In this document: in pieces, positions 25,188-32,752 of the stretch
How positions within the stretch are numbered: position 1 is the first letter of the stretch
Layout of the letters: every line of letters starts with the position of its first letter
Source of the DNA: Eoetvoesia sp035555955
GTDB taxonomy: Bacteria > Pseudomonadota > Gammaproteobacteria > Burkholderiales > Burkholderiaceae_B
Reading direction: 5' to 3'
DNA: 64,000 bases
Assembly: GCF_035555955.1 (NCBI RefSeq)
Contig: NZ_DATMGA010000055.1
Location: forward strand, 21,617 to 85,616
Translations under genes and position numbers: made by a program
Notes under the pieces: model-generated
Database searches by the model: none
Seen by the model: only the letters and a program-made list of their open reading frames with translations
Told to the model about the DNA's origin: nothing

Positions 25188-26246
25188 ATGAACCATAAGA
25201 TATTGAGCGGCGCCCTGCTGCTGGCAGCGGCGGCGTTTTCCTCGGCGGCGCCCGCCGCCGATGATCCGGCTGCGGCCGTTGCCAAGGCCAAGGCGCCGGT
25301 GGTCCAGTGGCAGGCGCCGCCTGCCGCGCCCGCCCCGGCCAAGGGCAAGACTATCTATGTCGTCACCTGCACATCCCAGGGCATAGGTTGCGTGCGGGCC
25401 GCCAACGGCGCCAAGGAAGCCGGCGAAAAACTCGGCTGGACGGTACGCGTCATCGACGGCAAGGGCGACCCCGGCACCTGGAATAGTGCAATACAGTCCG
25501 CGATTGCCGCGGGCGCCAATGGCATCATCATCGATGCCGTTCCCCCCATGCTGGTGGGCGATGGGCTGGCCCGCGCCGCCGCCGCGAAGATTCCGGTCGT
25601 ATCCATCTTCAACCCGCCGCCCGATGCGGGCAGCCCGGTTTTCGCGTACGTGCGGCCCGATCACAGGGCGCAGGGCGTCCTGATGGCGAAATGGGTGGCG
25701 GCAGATTCCGGTGGAAATGCCAATATCCTCGTTGTTGAAGACAAGGAATTTCCAGAGCTGAACGAGAGGGTGGCTGGATTCAAGGCCGAGATCGTCCAGT
25801 GCGGCCAGTGCAAGATCGTGGGCAGCATCGAGTCCACCATCGGCACCATGGCGCAGCGCCTGCCGGGCGCTGTGGCGGCGGAACTGATGCGCAAGGCCAA
25901 GGCGGACTACATTGTGGCGCCTTTCGATTCCAACGCCTTCTTCGTGACAGAAGGGGTGCGCCAGGCCGGCAGGAGCGGCAAGGTCAAGGTGGCCGGCTAC
26001 GAAGGCGATCCCCAGGCCATACAGGCCATTCGCGCGGGCACCCAGGCCATGACGATAGCCAATCCGGCGGAATGGATGGGGTGGCAGGCCATCGACGAGA
26101 TGAATCGTGCGTTCGGCAAGGCCAAGCCCGCGAACATACCCGTGGCGTTCCGCCTGATCGATCGCAGCAACGCGCCCGCCACGAAGGGCTGGCTGGGCGA
26201 CGTCGACTTCAGGGCCGACTATGAAAAGTTGTGGGGCAAGAAGTGA
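25188..26246 (+). CDS. Ribose-type ABC transporter substrate-binding protein
   Basis: The 352-residue protein has a signal peptide (about residues 1-24) and a periplasmic-binding type I fold of the sugar-binding class, with AAIAAGANGIIIDAVPPML and NILVVEDKEFPELNERVAGF segments. A Pro/Ala-rich linker follows the signal. Unusual features are two Cys pairs, CTSQGIGC and CGQC, which could form disulfides in the periplasm. It begins 2 bases after the HyuB stop and overlaps the ATPase gene as TGATG, so it is the binding protein of that importer. The ligand is unknown and may not be a sugar. Confidence 0.92.
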   Translation: MNHKILSGALLLAAAAFSSAAPAADDPAAAVAKAKAPVVQWQAPPAAPAPAKGKTIYVVTCTSQGIGCVRAANGAKEAGEKLGWTVRVIDGKGDPGTWNSAIQSAIAAGANGIIIDAVPPMLVGDGLARAAAAKIPVVSIFNPPPDAGSPVFAYVRPDHRAQGVLMAKWVAADSGGNANILVVEDKEFPELNERVAGFKAEIVQCGQCKIVGSIESTIGTMAQRLPGAVAAELMRKAKADYIVAPFDSNAFFVTEGVRQAGRSGKVKVAGYEGDPQAIQAIRAGTQAMTIANPAEWMGWQAIDEMNRAFGKAKPANIPVAFRLIDRSNAPATKGWLGDVDFRADYEKLWGKK

Positions 26247-27784
26247 TGGCCGATACGCCGTGGGCCTTGCAGGTTCGCGGCCTCAAGAAGAGCTATGGCT
26301 CGGCCGTGGCGCTGGCCGGCGCCGATTTCGAGTTGGGGCCATGCGAGATCCATGCCCTGCTCGGCGAGAACGGCGCCGGAAAATCCACCCTGATCAAGGT
26401 GCTGGCCGGTCTGTTGCGGCCCGACGAAGGCGAGATCCAGGTGTCGGGGCGCGATTGGCCCGCTGTGGCGACACCCCGCGATGCGGCGTCGTTCGGACTG
26501 CGGTTCGTTCACCAGGATCTTGGCCTGGTCGATGCCCTGAGCGTGCTCGACAATGTGGCGATCGAAACGGGCTACGTGACTCGCAAGGGGGGATTGATCG
26601 ACTTTCCGGCGACCAGCCGGGCGGTATCCGAACGCTTGAGAGCGCTTGGCTCCGACATCGATCCTGGCCGATTGGTCGGCGACTTGTCGCAGGCGGAGAA
26701 GGTCATTACGGCCATCGCCCGCGCATTGGCCGGCCAGGCCAGAATCATTGTGCTCGACGAGGTGACGGCAAGCCTGCCGGCGCCGGAGGCGACGCGTCTG
26801 CATGGTGTGATCCGGCGCACCCGGGAGCAGGGCGTTTCGGTTGTTTTCGTAACGCATCGCATCGAGGAAATCTTCGGCCTGTGCGACCGGGCCACGGTGT
26901 TTGCCGATGGCTGCCGGGTGGCCAGTGCGGCGCTCGATCAGGTGGATCATGCGCAGATCGTTCGCTGGATCGTCGGCCGTGACGTGCAGCATCGAGCCAA
27001 GCCTGCGGCGTCCATGGCCCGGGCGGCATGCGTGCAGGCGCGGGGCTTGCTCGGCAAGGGCCTGAACAGCCCGCTGGATTTCGAGGTGGGCTGTGGCGAG
27101 GTATTGGGCATTACCGGGCTGGTGGGGTCGGGCTATGAAGCCGCCGCGCATTGGCTGGCTGGCGTGGGCAAGCCGGAAGCCGGCTCGTTCATGCTGGATG
27201 GGCAGGTGCTGCCGCTTGGCGATGCCGGTGCGTTGCGTGTCCATGGCTATCAAGTCATAAGCGGCGAGCGCGCGGCCAGCGTCTTTCCGGGGCTGACTGT
27301 CCGGGAAAATATTTTCGCGCTGGCCAAGCATGGGCGCGCGGGATCCATTTCCGCGGAACGGCGTCGCTGCGCTGAATTGATACGGCGGTTCGGAATACAG
27401 CCGGACGAGTGCGGCGAGCTGGAAATAGGGATGCTGTCGGGCGGCAACCAGCAAAAGGTCTTGTTCGCCAGGGCGCTGGAAAGCACTCCCCGGGCGCTGC
27501 TGATGATCGATCCGACCGCGGGCGTGGATATCGGCGCGCGCGCCGAACTGTACGACCTGCTCCGGCGGGAGACCGCGCGCGGCATGGCGGTAATTCTGGC
27601 GTCCAGCGATTTCGAGGAAATCGAATCGCTTGCCGATCGCGCGCTGGTGCTTGCCAATGGCAGTCCGGTGGCGTTGCTGGAGGGCGCGGCCCTGACCCAG
27701 TCGCGGCTCGTCTACGAGGCGCTAAAGCCGGTCGACGCTCAAAGAACAAGCGCGCAGGCCGATGACAAGGAGATACCAAGATGA
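26246..27784 (+). CDS. Ribose-type ABC transporter double ATPase
   Basis: The 512-residue protein contains two ATP-binding cassettes in tandem like RbsA. The first has an intact Walker A, GENGAGKST, but a divergent signature (LSQAEKVITAIARAL). The second has the usual degenerate Walker A (GLVGSGYEAAAHW) and a good signature, LSGGNQQKVLFARAL. Start 26246 overlaps the binding-protein stop; an in-frame GTG at 26231 lies inside that gene. Its stop overlaps the permease start as ATGA. Confidence 0.93.
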   Translation: MADTPWALQVRGLKKSYGSAVALAGADFELGPCEIHALLGENGAGKSTLIKVLAGLLRPDEGEIQVSGRDWPAVATPRDAASFGLRFVHQDLGLVDALSVLDNVAIETGYVTRKGGLIDFPATSRAVSERLRALGSDIDPGRLVGDLSQAEKVITAIARALAGQARIIVLDEVTASLPAPEATRLHGVIRRTREQGVSVVFVTHRIEEIFGLCDRATVFADGCRVASAALDQVDHAQIVRWIVGRDVQHRAKPAASMARAACVQARGLLGKGLNSPLDFEVGCGEVLGITGLVGSGYEAAAHWLAGVGKPEAGSFMLDGQVLPLGDAGALRVHGYQVISGERAASVFPGLTVRENIFALAKHGRAGSISAERRRCAELIRRFGIQPDECGELEIGMLSGGNQQKVLFARALESTPRALLMIDPTAGVDIGARAELYDLLRRETARGMAVILASSDFEEIESLADRALVLANGSPVALLEGAALTQSRLVYEALKPVDAQRTSAQADDKEIPR

Positions 27785-28878
27785 AAATGACCACACGCCA
27801 AAGCGCAAGCCTCGGACTTCAGGCCGAGGTCAAGCGGGGCAAGGTCGAGACGGCGCCGAAAGCGACCCCGTCTCGCGCCGAAATGCGGCAGGCCGCTGAA
27901 AGCGGCTTTTCCTGGCAGTTGAAAAACTGGGTGTCCAATTATGGATTGGTGCTGGTGCTGATCGGAGTCGTGGTTTTGTTCGCGCTGCTGCGTCCCGATA
28001 CCTACCTTAGCGCCGGCAATGCCCGCATGATCGCCTCGACCAATGCCGTGCTTGCTTTGCTGGCATTGGCGGCTATCCCCCCGTTGATCTGCGGGCAATT
28101 CGACTTGTCCATCGGTTTTCAGATGGCGCTGGCTCAATCCCTGGCGGCCGGTCTGGTATTGCATGCCGGCATGAGCCCGGTCGCGGCCATCGCCATTGCG
28201 CTGGCCGCGGGCCTGTTGATCGGCGTCGTGAATGGGCTGCTGGTTGCCTATGGCGGGCTCAATGCGTTCATTACGACGCTGGCCACCGGCATCGTCGTCC
28301 AGGGATGCACACAGTGGTATACGAACGGGGAATCGATTTTCGGCGCCTTGCCGTCGTGGTTTCTTGCCATGGGGCGGACCGACCTGGGCTTCGTGCCGCT
28401 GCCCCTGATTTACGTCCTGCTGGTGGGGGCATTGCTGTGGCTGCTTTTTGAATACACCACCTGGGGGCGGCGCGCTTTTGCAACGGGGGGAAATGTTCGC
28501 GCGGCCGCCTTGACCGGCATCGATGTGCGCCGCATCAGTTTTCAGTGTTTTGTCCTGGCCTCGCTGTTGTCCGCGCTGGCCGGCGTATTGTCGACCAGCA
28601 TCCTGGGCTCGGCGAATCCGAACATCGGCGGCAATTTCCTGCTGCCCGCATTTGCCGCCGCTTTCCTGGGCGCCACCAGCATTCGGCCCGGCCGCTTCAA
28701 CGCGCCAGGCACCGTGCTGGCCGTCTATGTGCTGGCGGCGGGCATCAACGGCTTGCAGCAGCTTGGCGCCGATTTCTACATCGAGCAGTTCTTCAATGGG
28801 CTGGCCCTTCTCATTGCCATTTCTCTTCCCAGGTGGTCCGCATGGCGACTTGCCCTCGTGAGCCGGCTGAGGCGTTGA
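27781..28878 (+). CDS. Ribose-type ABC transporter permease with repeat-derived N-terminus
   Basis: The 365-residue protein is an RbsC-like permease with about ten hydrophobic segments starting near residue 52, and the family motifs GQFDLSIGFQMALAQSLAAG and NGLLVAYGGLNAFITTLATG. Residues 3-28 are encoded by a 78-bp repeat that also occurs, untranslated, at 33856. The native start may have been further downstream, for example Met35 (MRQAAESGF). It is the last gene of the operon and is followed by a hairpin. Confidence 0.92.
   Translation: MKMTTRQSASLGLQAEVKRGKVETAPKATPSRAEMRQAAESGFSWQLKNWVSNYGLVLVLIGVVVLFALLRPDTYLSAGNARMIASTNAVLALLALAAIPPLICGQFDLSIGFQMALAQSLAAGLVLHAGMSPVAAIAIALAAGLLIGVVNGLLVAYGGLNAFITTLATGIVVQGCTQWYTNGESIFGALPSWFLAMGRTDLGFVPLPLIYVLLVGALLWLLFEYTTWGRRAFATGGNVRAAALTGIDVRRISFQCFVLASLLSALAGVLSTSILGSANPNIGGNFLLPAFAAAFLGATSIRPGRFNAPGTVLAVYVLAAGINGLQQLGADFYIEQFFNGLALLIAISLPRWSAWRLALVSRLRR
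27787..27864 (+). repeat. 78-bp dispersed repeat, copy A (inside permease 5' end)
   Basis: This segment aligns without gaps to 33856-33933, with 65 of 78 bases identical by eye. Both copies begin ATGACCAC(A/G)CGCCAAAGCG directly after the stop codon of an upstream gene. In copy A the frame stays open because the TAG of copy B is AAG here. Confidence 0.85.
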
Positions 28879-28879
28879 T

Positions 28880-28901
28880 CCGGCCCGTGGGCCGGTTGTA
28901 T
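28880..28901 (+). terminator. Hairpin after the catabolic operon
   Basis: CCGGCC, loop CGTG and GGCCGG form a 6-bp all-GC stem two bases after the permease stop, followed by TTGTAT. The T run is short, so this is a moderate candidate for an intrinsic terminator closing the 13-kb operon. Confidence 0.5.
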
Positions 28902-28971
28902 GCCGGCCTGCCTGGCTCTATGATGGAAGAACCCGCCTAGCGCTGGAGCAGCGGGAAATCGGGAGCGGGAC

Positions 28972-29649
28972 ATGAAGATTTTGATGGTGCTGACTTCGCA
29001 CGGAAAACTGGGCGCTACCGGACGCCGTACCGGATTCTGGCTGGAAGAGTTTGCGGCGCCTTATTATGCGTTCAAGGATGCCTTCGCCGAGGTGACGCTG
29101 GCCTCCCCGCTTGGGGGCCAGCCGCCGCTGGATCCCGCCAGCGACGACCCTGCTTCGCAAACCGAGTCCATCCGGCGCTTCAAGGCAGACGACAAGGCTC
29201 AGGCTGCGCTCGCGCAAACGCAGAAGCTGTCCGAAGTGTCCGCGTCGGATTACGATGCCGTGTTCTATCCTGGCGGCCATGGGCCGTTATGGGATCTGGC
29301 CGAGAACGCTTTTTCCATCGGCCTGATCAAGTCTTTCCTGGCTGAGGGCAAGCCCGTTGCGGCGGTTTGCCACGCGCCGGGGGTGCTGCGCCACGTCAAG
29401 GATGCCGACGGCAGCCCGCTGGTCAAGGGCAAGAACGTGACCGGCTTTTCCAATACGGAAGAAACCGCGGCCGGCCTGGCCGATGTCGTGCCTTTCCTGG
29501 TCGAGGACATGCTCAAGAAAAACGGCGGTCATTACACCAAGGCCGGCGATTGGCAATCCCATTTCGTGGTGGACGGCTTGCTGGTTACCGGACAGAACCC
29601 GGCGTCCTCGGAGGCCACCGCCCAGGCGTTGCTCAAGCTGCTTGGGTGA
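28972..29649 (+). CDS. DJ-1/PfpI (Hsp31-like) family protein
   Basis: The 225-residue protein has the DJ-1/PfpI fold with the nucleophile elbow at Cys133 in AAVCHAPGVLRH and the preceding YPGGHGPLWDL glycine loop. It resembles the Hsp31/type 1 glutamine-amidotransferase-like subgroup, whose members act as glyoxalase III or protein-repair enzymes against methylglyoxal. It is probably cytoplasmic, with no signal sequence. A gap of about 90 bases with a hairpin separates it from the preceding operon, so it is likely transcribed separately. Confidence 0.9.
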   Translation: MKILMVLTSHGKLGATGRRTGFWLEEFAAPYYAFKDAFAEVTLASPLGGQPPLDPASDDPASQTESIRRFKADDKAQAALAQTQKLSEVSASDYDAVFYPGGHGPLWDLAENAFSIGLIKSFLAEGKPVAAVCHAPGVLRHVKDADGSPLVKGKNVTGFSNTEETAAGLADVVPFLVEDMLKKNGGHYTKAGDWQSHFVVDGLLVTGQNPASSEATAQALLKLLG

Positions 29650-29656
29650 CGGGGCC

Positions 29657-29680
29657 GCCGGCGGGCGCCCGCCCGGCTTT
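29657..29680 (+). terminator. GC hairpin between convergent genes
   Basis: GCCGGCGGGC and GCCCGCCCGGC pair with one bulged base and are followed by TTT, just after the DJ-1-like gene and touching the stop of the convergent DUF427 gene. It is a plausible intrinsic terminator with a short T run. Confidence 0.4.
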
Positions 29681-30060
29681 CAGTCTGGCCGTTCTTCCAG
29701 GGCGTCGATGCGATCGGGATAGAACGCCAGATAGTCCTTGATCTGCGCAACCGAGGCCGGCGGCGTCTCGTACGTCCATACTGCATTGACCGAACGGGCG
29801 CCGCCCGCAGGAATGCTGTAGTAGCTGGCATCGCCCTTGTACGGGCAATGGCTGCTGTGGCGGGTGCGTTCCAGCATGGCCATGTCGACATCCTTGCGGG
29901 GAATATACTGGACTACCGGGTAGGAGGCTTCGCGCAGCGCAAGGGCTTGGCGGGTGTCGGCAATGATTTTGCCCGCGATGCTCACGATGACCCTGTTCGG
30001 ATTGCGCTCTATCGTGATGGGATGATCGGGGCCGGGAATCTTGATTGATGCGTCGTTCAT
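29680..30060 (-). CDS. DUF427-domain protein
   Basis: The 126-residue protein is a DUF427 member, recognised from the paired motifs IAGKIIADTRQALALREASYPVVQYIP-type region and TRHSSHCPYKGDASYY, with a C-terminal AVWTYETPP segment. The fold is a small beta-tent; the biochemical role is not established. The start at 30060 was chosen because the upstream 11 residues to 30093 do not fit the family. It is monocistronic and convergent with the DJ-1-like gene. Confidence 0.88.
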   Translation of the reverse strand: MNDASIKIPGPDHPITIERNPNRVIVSIAGKIIADTRQALALREASYPVVQYIPRKDVDMAMLERTRHSSHCPYKGDASYYSIPAGGARSVNAVWTYETPPASVAQIKDYLAFYPDRIDALEERPD

Positions 30061-30164
30061 GTGCTTACCTATTTGCTGTGCAATGCTTGGCAACCGATTT
30101 TCCCAGCATATGTCCTTTGCCTGTGTGTTGGCAAGAGGCCGGTTCGATGCTTGCCGGCCGATGG

Positions 30165-30725
30165 CTAATACTGATAGGTGTATGTCAGCTGCACAATATT
30201 CAGGCCGGGATTCGGCGTCTTGATGTCGGCGTTCGAAAAGTGCGAAAGCCGCAGTCCCACTCGGCTGGACTCGGAAAGATACACGCCAAGCCCCAGATGG
30301 TCGCCGAATTGAAATGCGCTGCTCATCTCCTTGCCCGCAAAGCGTGTCCGCGTGAAAACGGTCGCCCCCACCCCAGCCTCGATGTAAAAACGCTGGTCTA
30401 TCGTCCAGCGCAGAAACGGTATGGCGCTGAATTGCCAGGCATGCGATGGCCCGGGCGAGTGGTCGGCGGTCCAGTACGCGGCGCCGAGTTCGCCCACCAG
30501 GTCGAGCCGCCCGTTATTTCCAGAAAACCGGTGGCTCCAGAGCGAAGGCGATTCCCAGGCCAGCTCGTAGCGCTCGAAATGATCGCCGGAGCCCGCGCGA
30601 AGGCTTATTCCGCCGTTTGCCTCGTTGCGCAGGCTTGCCGCCTGCCCCGCGGCGGAGAAAAGCGCGCCGGCAAGAATCAGGCTGGAGGCGGCGAATCTGG
30701 CCGATCGGCGGCAGGTTTTACGCAT
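30165..30725 (-). CDS. pagL: Lipid A 3-O-deacylase PagL
   Basis: PagL is an outer-membrane beta-barrel that removes the 3-O-linked acyl chain of lipid A. The 186-residue protein has a signal peptide (about residues 1-29), alternating beta-strand sequence and the catalytic signature HFSNADIKTPNPG near the C-terminus, with the His-Ser pair of the PagL active site. It ends in an aromatic residue (Tyr), as barrel proteins do. It is unlinked to lpxO at 13132 but acts on the same molecule. Confidence 0.93.
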   Translation of the reverse strand: MRKTCRRSARFAASSLILAGALFSAAGQAASLRNEANGGISLRAGSGDHFERYELAWESPSLWSHRFSGNNGRLDLVGELGAAYWTADHSPGPSHAWQFSAIPFLRWTIDQRFYIEAGVGATVFTRTRFAGKEMSSAFQFGDHLGLGVYLSESSRVGLRLSHFSNADIKTPNPGLNIVQLTYTYQY

Positions 30726-30914
30726 TTGACTATCCTTGTTCGAAGAGAGGCGCGGAAAATCATTCGCGGGTACAAAGCACGGTCCGGAAATGACACAGTA
30801 CCAAAAACAATGGGGCGGCTTGCGGGATTTCGCTTTTGGTAACGAACGGCGCGGCAGCCGTCTTGCCGATTTCAGCCGCGTTCGAGGCGGTTCGCCGGTT
30901 TCGGGAAGGTAGTT

Positions 30915-30943
30915 TTTAAGGTTTTTCGTTATATATTTATACT
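30915..30943 (+). promoter_or_regulatory. Possible sigma-70 promoter for the cytochrome pair
   Basis: TATACT at 30938-30943 is a fair -10 element; TTTAAG at 30915-30920 is a weak -35 at 17 bases. The region is markedly AT-rich and ends 27 bases before a start codon with a strong AGGGAGG site. The rest of the 245-base gap back to pagL shows nothing else I can name. Confidence 0.3.
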
Positions 30944-30970
30944 TAATAGATATAAAAGGGAGGTTGGCCT

Positions 30971-31684
30971 ATGACTTGGAAAATTCATTTCGGCAACTGT
31001 GCGGCAGGCTTGGTCATCGGAAGCGCCTTGGCCATGGGCGCGCCGGTTCTGGCCCAGACGGCCGAGCAGGGGGGTACTATCGCGGCCTCGGGCAGCGGCG
31101 CCGTGCTGGCCTGCGTCACCTGTCATGGCCAGCACGGCGAAGGCATGGCGGCAGCCGGTTTTCCATACCTGGCGGGGCAAGGCTCGGCCTATCTGGCCGC
31201 GCAACTGGCGGCCTTTGCCAGCGGCGCCCGGAACAATCCCGTCATGGCGCCCATTGCCAAGTCCATGAATGCCGACCAGATCAAGGCGGTCGCCGCCTAC
31301 TACGCAAGCCTGCCGCCGGTGTTCGACGCCAAGACCCTGAGCGGCCATCTGGACACCCAGCCGCCCAAAACCGCTACAGGGGCCTGGCTGGCAAACCGGG
31401 GCGACTGGAGTCGCGACGTTCCCGCCTGTATTCAATGCCATGGGCCTGGGGGAGTCGGTGTGGGCCAGAATTTCCCCGCCATTGCGGGCCAGTCCGCCGC
31501 CTATATCAAAGGGCAGTTGCTGGCCTGGAAGCAGCAAAAACGCGATCCGGGACCTCTGGGGCTGATGGGCGAGATCGCTCAGCGCATGGACGAAGCGCAA
31601 ATTACGGCTGTGGCTGATTATTTCGCAGCCTTGCCTCAGCCGGCCAAAGCCGCCGCAACGCCCGTGCAAGGAGCCAAACGATGA
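30971..31684 (+). CDS. tsdB: TsdB-like diheme cytochrome c
   Basis: The 237-residue protein has a signal peptide (about residues 1-28) and two CxxCH heme sites, CVTCH at 48-52 and CIQCH at 153-157, in two similar domains of the cytochrome c4 type. It overlaps the next gene, a TsdA-like cytochrome, by 4 bases. In organisms such as Pseudomonas stutzeri, TsdB is the diheme electron acceptor encoded next to TsdA. A general cytochrome c4 is the alternative, but the overlap favours TsdB. It acts in the periplasm. Confidence 0.8.
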   Translation: MTWKIHFGNCAAGLVIGSALAMGAPVLAQTAEQGGTIAASGSGAVLACVTCHGQHGEGMAAAGFPYLAGQGSAYLAAQLAAFASGARNNPVMAPIAKSMNADQIKAVAAYYASLPPVFDAKTLSGHLDTQPPKTATGAWLANRGDWSRDVPACIQCHGPGGVGVGQNFPAIAGQSAAYIKGQLLAWKQQKRDPGPLGLMGEIAQRMDEAQITAVADYFAALPQPAKAAATPVQGAKR

Positions 31685-32622
31685 AACCATTGTCCACGAT
31701 CTTCGCTCGCAGCGTCTTGGTTCTGGCCATGTCCGGCATGGCGCCGGCAATGGCGCAAAACGCTCCCGCACCGGCCCCTGCGCCGCAGTTCACGCCGCCC
31801 GACTCTACGGCGATTCCCGACGACGAGTTCGGGAAAATGGTCAGGAAGGGCCAGGACATCTTCCTCAAGCCCAGCCTTTATGCCGGCAAGTTCGTCGGCA
31901 ACGACCTGAGCTGCGCAAGCTGCCACATGGACGCCGGACGGCGCGCCGATGCGTCGCCGCTGTGGGCGGCCTATGTGCTGTATCCCGCGTACCGCGCCAA
32001 GAACGGGCACGTCAATACCCTGGCCGAGCGTCTGCAAGGCTGTTTCCAGTTCAGCATGAACGGCGCCAAGCCGCCGGCGGACAGCGAAGTCATCGTCGCG
32101 CTCGAGTCCTATATGTACTGGATGGCCAAGAACGCGCCTACCGGCGTCAAGCTCGCGGGGCAGGGCTTCCCCCGGCTGCCCAAGCCCCCCCAGGCCGCCG
32201 ACTATGTACGTGGACAGCAGGTTTTCCAGAAGAATTGCGTGTTGTGCCACGGCGCCAATGGCCAGGGGCAAAGCGTCAACGGCCATATGGTGTTTCCGGC
32301 GCTGTGGGGCGACGGCTCGTTCAACTGGGGCGCGGGCATGCACAGCATTCCCACGGCGGCGGCTTTCATCAAGGCCAATATGCCGCTCAGCAAGGGCAAC
32401 TCCCTGACCGACCAGGAAGCCTGGGACGTAGCCTATTACATGAATGCGCACGAAAGGCCGCAAGACCCCCGCTACAACGGCTCGGTCGACGAAACCCAAC
32501 GAAAATACCACGATGCCAAGACCGATCTGTACGGGCAAAGGATCAACGGCAAAGTGCTGGGCGCCCGCTCGACGCCGCATGGCGGCAAGCTAAGGGCGGC
32601 GGCGCAGGACGAGGGGAAATAG
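31681..32622 (+). CDS. tsdA: TsdA-like thiosulfate dehydrogenase (diheme cytochrome c)
   Basis: TsdA oxidises two thiosulfates to tetrathionate in the periplasm and can work in reverse. The 313-residue protein has a signal peptide, heme sites CASCH (78-82) and CVLCH (186-190), and Cys121 in LQGCFQFSMNG, the position expected for the unusual Cys axial ligand of the active-site heme. LSCASCHMDAGRRADASPLW is typical of the family. The 4-base overlap with the upstream diheme cytochrome gives a tsdB-tsdA pair. Confidence 0.85.
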   Translation: MKPLSTIFARSVLVLAMSGMAPAMAQNAPAPAPAPQFTPPDSTAIPDDEFGKMVRKGQDIFLKPSLYAGKFVGNDLSCASCHMDAGRRADASPLWAAYVLYPAYRAKNGHVNTLAERLQGCFQFSMNGAKPPADSEVIVALESYMYWMAKNAPTGVKLAGQGFPRLPKPPQAADYVRGQQVFQKNCVLCHGANGQGQSVNGHMVFPALWGDGSFNWGAGMHSIPTAAAFIKANMPLSKGNSLTDQEAWDVAYYMNAHERPQDPRYNGSVDETQRKYHDAKTDLYGQRINGKVLGARSTPHGGKLRAAAQDEGK

Positions 32623-32752
32623 CCGCCGCTCCGGTGCTATGATGAACAAGCCTATCTCGCCCTGGTGGTAATTGGCAATGGTAGGATCGGGGCTTGTTCG
32701 CAAGCCCTGGCAAGCCGCTTGTTCCAAAGTATTCTTGTTTACAGGAGTCGCC

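Noticed and set aside
30045..30842. Open frame on the plus strand across pagL
   Set aside because: The minus-strand product is a textbook PagL with signal peptide and active site; the plus frame is low-complexity Arg/Gly-rich sequence.
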